From a virus: a stretch of DNA of 33,721 nucleotides. Shown here piece by piece: positions 30,140-33,721 of the stretch. The DNA is taken from positions 1 to 33,721 of IMG/VR virus record IMGVR_UViG_3300049483_000322, one strand, 5' to 3'. Positions within the stretch are counted from its first letter, which is position 1, and each line of letters opens with the position of its first letter. The notes beneath the pieces were generated by a model. The model ran no database searches. It was not told the origin of the DNA and saw only the letters and a program-made list of their open reading frames with translations. Made by a program: the position numbers and the translations under genes.

Positions 30140-30706
30140 ATGACAGACTTACAAGCAACAGCAACAAACGTAATCTATAAGTGGCGTGACCCAGCCGTGT
30201 ATAAGGTTGGGGCTATTGAGCTGGCCCAGCAACTGCAGATGGATACCCGGTGGGCTGTCGTGTTGGTGACAGGAGTCAAGTCAATCCTTAAGCCAGGCGA
30301 TCACATTTTGTTGTCGGCACGCCCGGTCAGCTACACATTCGAATATGAAGGAGAAACAATGTACAACACAAGCGACGAAAGCACGCTAGCATTCAAGCGT
30401 GATGGAAAACTGGGTGCAACAGCACAGACAATCCTATACGAATGGTTGCACGAAGCAGATGCTGAAGAAACAACTGAGAGCGGAATCATCATCAAGCGGA
30501 AGAAGGAAACCAAGGAGTTTACTCCTATGTGGGCAGTTGTTCATGCCGCAGGTCCTGATGCCGGTGTTATTGCTGGTGATCACATCTTGGTTGCATACAA
30601 CAAGGACGCCTACACAATTGAGATTGACGGACACAAGCTGCACAACTGCGGGTCAAAAGAGAGTCTGATCTGCTATCGGCGCCCTTCTGCGTCTCAATCA
30701 GTGTAA
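30140..30706 (+). CDS. Tandem-duplicated GroES-like co-chaperonin
   Basis: A 188-aa protein from the ATG at 30140 (GGAG upstream). It consists of two related halves. ATATNVIYKW (6-15) parallels ATAQTILYEW (93-102), WAVVLVTGV (38-46) parallels WAVVHAAGP (131-139), and KPGDHILLSA (51-60) parallels IAGDHILVAY (144-153). YTFEYEGETMYNTSDES (65-81) parallels YTIEIDGHKLHNCGSKES (158-175). The pattern (V..G...GD.i..., then beta strands with an acidic hairpin) is that of GroES-type barrels. In the second half, EETTESGIII corresponds to the GroES mobile loop with its GroEL-contact tripeptide (GIVL in E. coli). The first half lacks this loop. By analogy to T4 gp31, it may assist coat folding with host GroEL. 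Position between TerL and portal supports a morphogenetic role. Confidence 0.7.
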   Translation: MTDLQATATNVIYKWRDPAVYKVGAIELAQQLQMDTRWAVVLVTGVKSILKPGDHILLSARPVSYTFEYEGETMYNTSDESTLAFKRDGKLGATAQTILYEWLHEADAEETTESGIIIKRKKETKEFTPMWAVVHAAGPDAGVIAGDHILVAYNKDAYTIEIDGHKLHNCGSKESLICYRRPSASQSV

Positions 30707-30710
30707 ATAC
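30703..30710 (+). promoter_or_regulatory. Late promoter motif GTAAATAC before portal
   Basis: GTGTAAATACAC (a perfect palindrome around AA) begins two bases before the octamer. The octamer lies 33 nt before the portal ATG and contains the TAA stop of the GroES-like gene. Confidence 0.68.
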
Positions 30711-30735
30711 ACAACTGATGTTAAGGTAACCCACG

Positions 30736-32997
30736 ATGATCAACGACGACGAAATCCTCAAGCAAGCCCACGAACGGTTTGACCTGTGCGTAACTGCATG
30801 GGGGCACATGCACCAGAAGAACAATGAAATCCTCAAGTTCATCGCCGGTGATCAATGGACAGAGATGGCACGGTCGAACCTTGAGAACGCTGGATTCTCC
30901 GCACAAACACAGGACATGATCAAGCCAGCACTGCGCCAAATTACCAATGAATTGCGCAAGAATACGCCGTCAATTCAGGTCAATCCAGCTGATGACACGA
31001 CTGTCAAGTCTGCTGGAAAAATGGACGACTTGGTGCGTAGCATTCAAGAAGCATGCAAGGCTGATGTTGCATACCAGCAAGGTGGCCTTGCAGCTGCACA
31101 AGTTGGTATGGGATTCCTGCGGGTTCTGTCGAAGTACGAATCCAATGACAGCATGAACCAGGTTCTGTACGTGGAGCCAGTATACGATGCAAACACAGTG
31201 ATGCTTGACCCTAACCACCGTGGCGTGGCTGGGCAGGATAGTGAATACGCATTCGTTACAACGACGTTGACATTGGATGAGTACGGTCGCCGCTACGGTG
31301 GGTCAAAGCTTGATGAGATGATCAAAGCGAAGTCGTGGGTTGGTGCACGGAAGAACTGGATTGAGGGCGACATGGTCGTAATCAACGAGTACTACTTCAA
31401 GGACTACGACAAGAAGACCCTGTACCAAATCCGGTTTGTTACGACGGGTAAAGTTGACACAACGTTCGATCTATCGCAGTACTACGTGCTAACGGAAGAC
31501 GGCATGATTGACGGAGAGCTACCACAGGAAGAGATGTTGACACATCCTGACCTTGTGATGGTAATCGATCAGCGCAACGTTCAGGTTCCAACGATTCGTT
31601 GGTGCAAGTTGAATGAGGTTGAGGTGCTGGAAAAGTCAGTGTGGCCAGGTGACTACATTCCAATCGTTGCTGTCAAGGCAGATGAGTTTTGGATTGATGA
31701 CAAGCGCCGTGTGGTTGGTGCTGTTGAGCCTGCAATTGAGGCTCAGGTGTCACTAAACTACTACCTATCACTGGAAGCACAATACATTCAGATGGCTCCA
31801 AAGGCTCCGTACATTGGTACGGCAGCACAGTTTAAGACATTTGAACAGCAGTGGGCTGCACTGAATGTTAGCAGCCAAGCGTTTATCCCGTACAACAAGG
31901 ATGACAACGCACCTCCTCCATCGCGTGACCTGGGTGAAGTTCCAATCCAACGCCTTGCAGAGCTGGTTGCAGATGCCCGTAACGCTGTGCGTCAAATCTT
32001 CGGTGTTTTTGACCCAACGAACACACAGATTGCCCCCGAATCTGGCAAGGCACTTCTTGCCCGTCAACACCAAGCTTACAATAGCAATTTCCACTTCTAC
32101 GACAACCTGGCCCGTAGCGTTCAGCACGTTGGCTGCATCTTGATTGATGCAATCCCAACTTTCTACGACACGCCACGCCGGATCCAAACAATCAATGAAG
32201 CTGGTGAGCAAAAGACAGTTGACTTCAATACACCTGATGAGTCGGGCAAAGTAGCTTACGACCTGACAAATGGTTCGTACACGGTTTCGATTCAAACAGG
32301 CCCATCATTCGGCACGAAGCGCCAAGAAGGTGCATCACAACTGCTTGAGTTGATGAAAGTGTTGAGCCCTGAGGCATCTCAAGCACTTGCCGACATGGCA
32401 GTCAGCAACATGGACTGGCCAGGGGCTAAGGAAGCGGCAGCACGCCTACGTGCAATGGTTCCGATTGAGATTCTGCAAGCATCAGATGCCGAAGAAGGTG
32501 TTGACTCAGCAGAAGACGCAGCACGCCTCAAGGCAATGGTAACTCAGCTGAAGCAACAACTGGAGAAGGTGCAGCAAGCATTCGTCCAACAGCAGCAAAT
32601 GCTTGACATCGCCAACCAAGAAATGAAGTTGGAAAAGATGAGCAAGGAAGTCGACATGCTCAAGGCAGAGCTGGATTACAAGCTGAAGTCCCGTGATCAA
32701 GACGTCAAGGAAGCAACGACTGAGCTTGAGTTCTACATCAAGCAGAAGGAACTGGAGATGCAGCAACAAGAACTGGACCTGAAGAAGGCCCAGATGGCGG
32801 TTGCCGGTATCAAGGTTGCAAGTGAGATGAATCACCGGGACTTGGAAGCAAGTGAACGCCAGACAACGTTGGAAAAGAAGCTGACGGATGCGGGTACCGA
32901 CGTCGGCATTGGTATTCCAAAGCTGAAGACAGACATCATGCCTGATTCATCGATTGACAACGACATGGGAAACACACTGAACACAACGTTGGAGTAA
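30736..32997 (+). CDS. Portal protein, P22 gp1-like
   Basis: A 753-aa dodecameric ring at the unique vertex through which DNA enters and leaves. The N-terminal half (QWTEMARSNLENAGFSAQTQ, RQITNELRKNTPSIQVNPAD) has the layout of the P22-type portal, including FLRVLSKYESNDSMNQVLYV and VYDANTVMLDPNHRGV. From about residue 590 a very long coiled coil runs to 710 (AMVTQLKQQLEKVQQAFVQQ, ANQEMKLEKMSKEVDMLKAE). This corresponds to the helical barrel at the portal C-terminus in P22. The length is close to P22 gp1 (725 aa). The ribosome binding site is AAGG. It is followed after 67 nt by the scaffold gene. Confidence 0.88.
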   Translation: MINDDEILKQAHERFDLCVTAWGHMHQKNNEILKFIAGDQWTEMARSNLENAGFSAQTQDMIKPALRQITNELRKNTPSIQVNPADDTTVKSAGKMDDLVRSIQEACKADVAYQQGGLAAAQVGMGFLRVLSKYESNDSMNQVLYVEPVYDANTVMLDPNHRGVAGQDSEYAFVTTTLTLDEYGRRYGGSKLDEMIKAKSWVGARKNWIEGDMVVINEYYFKDYDKKTLYQIRFVTTGKVDTTFDLSQYYVLTEDGMIDGELPQEEMLTHPDLVMVIDQRNVQVPTIRWCKLNEVEVLEKSVWPGDYIPIVAVKADEFWIDDKRRVVGAVEPAIEAQVSLNYYLSLEAQYIQMAPKAPYIGTAAQFKTFEQQWAALNVSSQAFIPYNKDDNAPPPSRDLGEVPIQRLAELVADARNAVRQIFGVFDPTNTQIAPESGKALLARQHQAYNSNFHFYDNLARSVQHVGCILIDAIPTFYDTPRRIQTINEAGEQKTVDFNTPDESGKVAYDLTNGSYTVSIQTGPSFGTKRQEGASQLLELMKVLSPEASQALADMAVSNMDWPGAKEAAARLRAMVPIEILQASDAEEGVDSAEDAARLKAMVTQLKQQLEKVQQAFVQQQQMLDIANQEMKLEKMSKEVDMLKAELDYKLKSRDQDVKEATTELEFYIKQKELEMQQQELDLKKAQMAVAGIKVASEMNHRDLEASERQTTLEKKLTDAGTDVGIGIPKLKTDIMPDSSIDNDMGNTLNTTLE

Positions 32998-33064
32998 GCA
33001 GTTAACAAACTACTGGCGGTTACAATCACCAGGTAAACCACAATCTTGAAAGGATTGGTATATT

Positions 33065-33721
33065 ATGACAACAGAAACCACAACCACAGCTACCCCTGCG
33101 GCTACAGAAACCACAACTCCCGCAGCAGTTGTTGAAACAACGACGCCCGCGGCGGTAGAGGCAACAGCGACTGAAACTCCTGCGGAAACGACAGAGGCAA
33201 CAGCGACTGAAACTCCTGCGGAAACGACAGAGCCTGTAGAAGCTCCAAAAGAGGCAAACGGATTCCAGCGACGGGTTGAGCGTGCAAAGGCTAAGGCCCG
33301 TGCAGAGTCAGCTGCTGAGATTGAGTACTGGAAGCAGCAAGCAATGGCTGCATCAGCACCACCGCAAACAACTCAACCACGCTCAAACAACAAGCCGGAG
33401 TTGGCTGATTACCCGGATATGACGTCGTACATTGATGCACACTCACAATGGGTGATCACCAATACACTGGCGCAACAAGCACAACAAGCACAACAACATC
33501 AAGCTGTGTCACAGTACAACACACGTGCTGCTGCATATGCGAAGGCAAACCCAACGTTTGCTGAAGACGTGCAAGACTTGGTTGATACGTACGCTGACAG
33601 CCCAGTACCTGAACTGACGCAGCTTGCGTACGAATCGGACGTTGGGCCTGCATTGGTTCACTATCTGTCCAAACACCAAGATGAGATGGAGCGGATTGTT
33701 GCGCTACCAAGTCACCGTCGT
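33065..33721 (+). CDS. Scaffolding protein, N-terminal part (runs off the contig end)
   Basis: It encodes residues 1-219 of the 289-aa protein completed at 1-340 (3' part). The first 60 residues are a low-complexity Thr/Glu/Ala/Pro region with a perfect 12-residue tandem repeat (EATATETPAETT twice). A charged helix follows (GFQRRVERAKAKARAESAAEIEYWKQQAM), then a Gln-rich stretch (NTLAQQAQQAQQHQAVSQYN). The conserved central block (AAAYAKANPTFAEDVQDLVD, then SPVPELTQLAYESDVGPALV) is typical of podophage scaffolds, with 'dp.f...i..l....p......l..s..gp.l'. The ribosome binding site is GAAAGGATTGG. It follows the portal and precedes coat, the canonical order. The protein is expected to direct assembly and leave the prohead. 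Confidence 0.82.
   Translation, partial: MTTETTTTATPAATETTTPAAVVETTTPAAVEATATETPAETTEATATETPAETTEPVEAPKEANGFQRRVERAKAKARAESAAEIEYWKQQAMAASAPPQTTQPRSNNKPELADYPDMTSYIDAHSQWVITNTLAQQAQQAQQHQAVSQYNTRAAAYAKANPTFAEDVQDLVDTYADSPVPELTQLAYESDVGPALVHYLSKHQDEMERIVALPSHRR
33158..33229 (+). repeat. 36-bp perfect tandem repeat in the scaffold gene
   Basis: Two identical 36-bp units (33158-33193 and 33194-33229) encode EATATETPAETT each. Exact identity at third positions implies recent duplication. Confidence 0.92.
33595..33721. repeat. Terminal direct repeat, right copy
   Basis: Identical to 1-127, inside the scaffold gene. When merged, the scaffold frame is continuous (33065 to 33721, then 128 to 340). 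Confidence 0.95.

Noticed and set aside
33595-33721. T7-like physical terminal repeat of virion DNA
   Set aside because: The exact 127-base length equals an assembler k-mer and the repeat lies inside a coding gene; circular closure or permutation explains it more simply.
1-33721. tRNA genes or CRISPR arrays
   Set aside because: No cloverleaf with a conserved T-arm and no regularly spaced repeat-spacer array was noticed on either strand by eye.

Overview
The window reads as the late (virion and DNA-packaging) gene set of a tailed bacteriophage with P22-like podovirus architecture. TerL, a P22-type portal, a scaffolding protein, a P22-type coat protein, gp4-like and gp10-like tail-closure proteins, three ejection-type proteins and a battery of repeat-rich fibres lie almost entirely on the + strand. 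Many genes overlap through ATGA or TAATG junctions, and base composition looks near-balanced by eye. The first 127 bases equal the last 127. Joining the ends rebuilds one intact 289-codon scaffolding gene between portal and coat, so the contig most likely represents a closed circle of 33,594 bp. A Gram-negative host is suggested only by a lipobox-bearing, proline-rich small lipoprotein.

Order around the circle, starting at about 28.2 kb: two small genes, TerL, a duplicated GroES-like protein, portal, scaffold (across the contig ends), coat, a small virion-like protein, then a cargo region (2.1-4.4 kb) with minus-strand small genes, a lipoprotein and unusually many inverted repeats. Next come beta-rich and repeat-rich appendage proteins (4.4-9.4 kb), a minus-strand HNH endonuclease with a downstream partner (9.4-10.9 kb), and small genes with a TerS-like HTH protein (11.0-12.3 kb). 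The neck/tail and ejection block follows, including a cupin-SET fusion (12.3-18.9 kb). After it are five fibre/adhesin genes (19.1-28.0 kb) and a holin candidate.

Two transcription systems can be read by eye. Plus-strand late operons are preceded by a (G/C)TAAATAC octamer, about ten sites, most 29-42 nt before a start codon; it resembles the T4-family late promoter TATAAATAC. Minus-strand genes have host-type sigma70 promoters with 16-17 bp spacers. Two of these promoters drive 175-180 nt structured leaders that end in intrinsic-terminator-like hairpins just before the start codon.

The most striking feature is what is missing. On an apparently closed circle I find no polymerase, primase, helicase, integrase, repressor, RNA polymerase, sigma factor or recognisable endolysin. 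Either the circle is an assembly product of a larger genome, or it is a late-gene segment that depends on factors encoded elsewhere (a multipartite or helper-dependent phage). This is the observation most worth testing.
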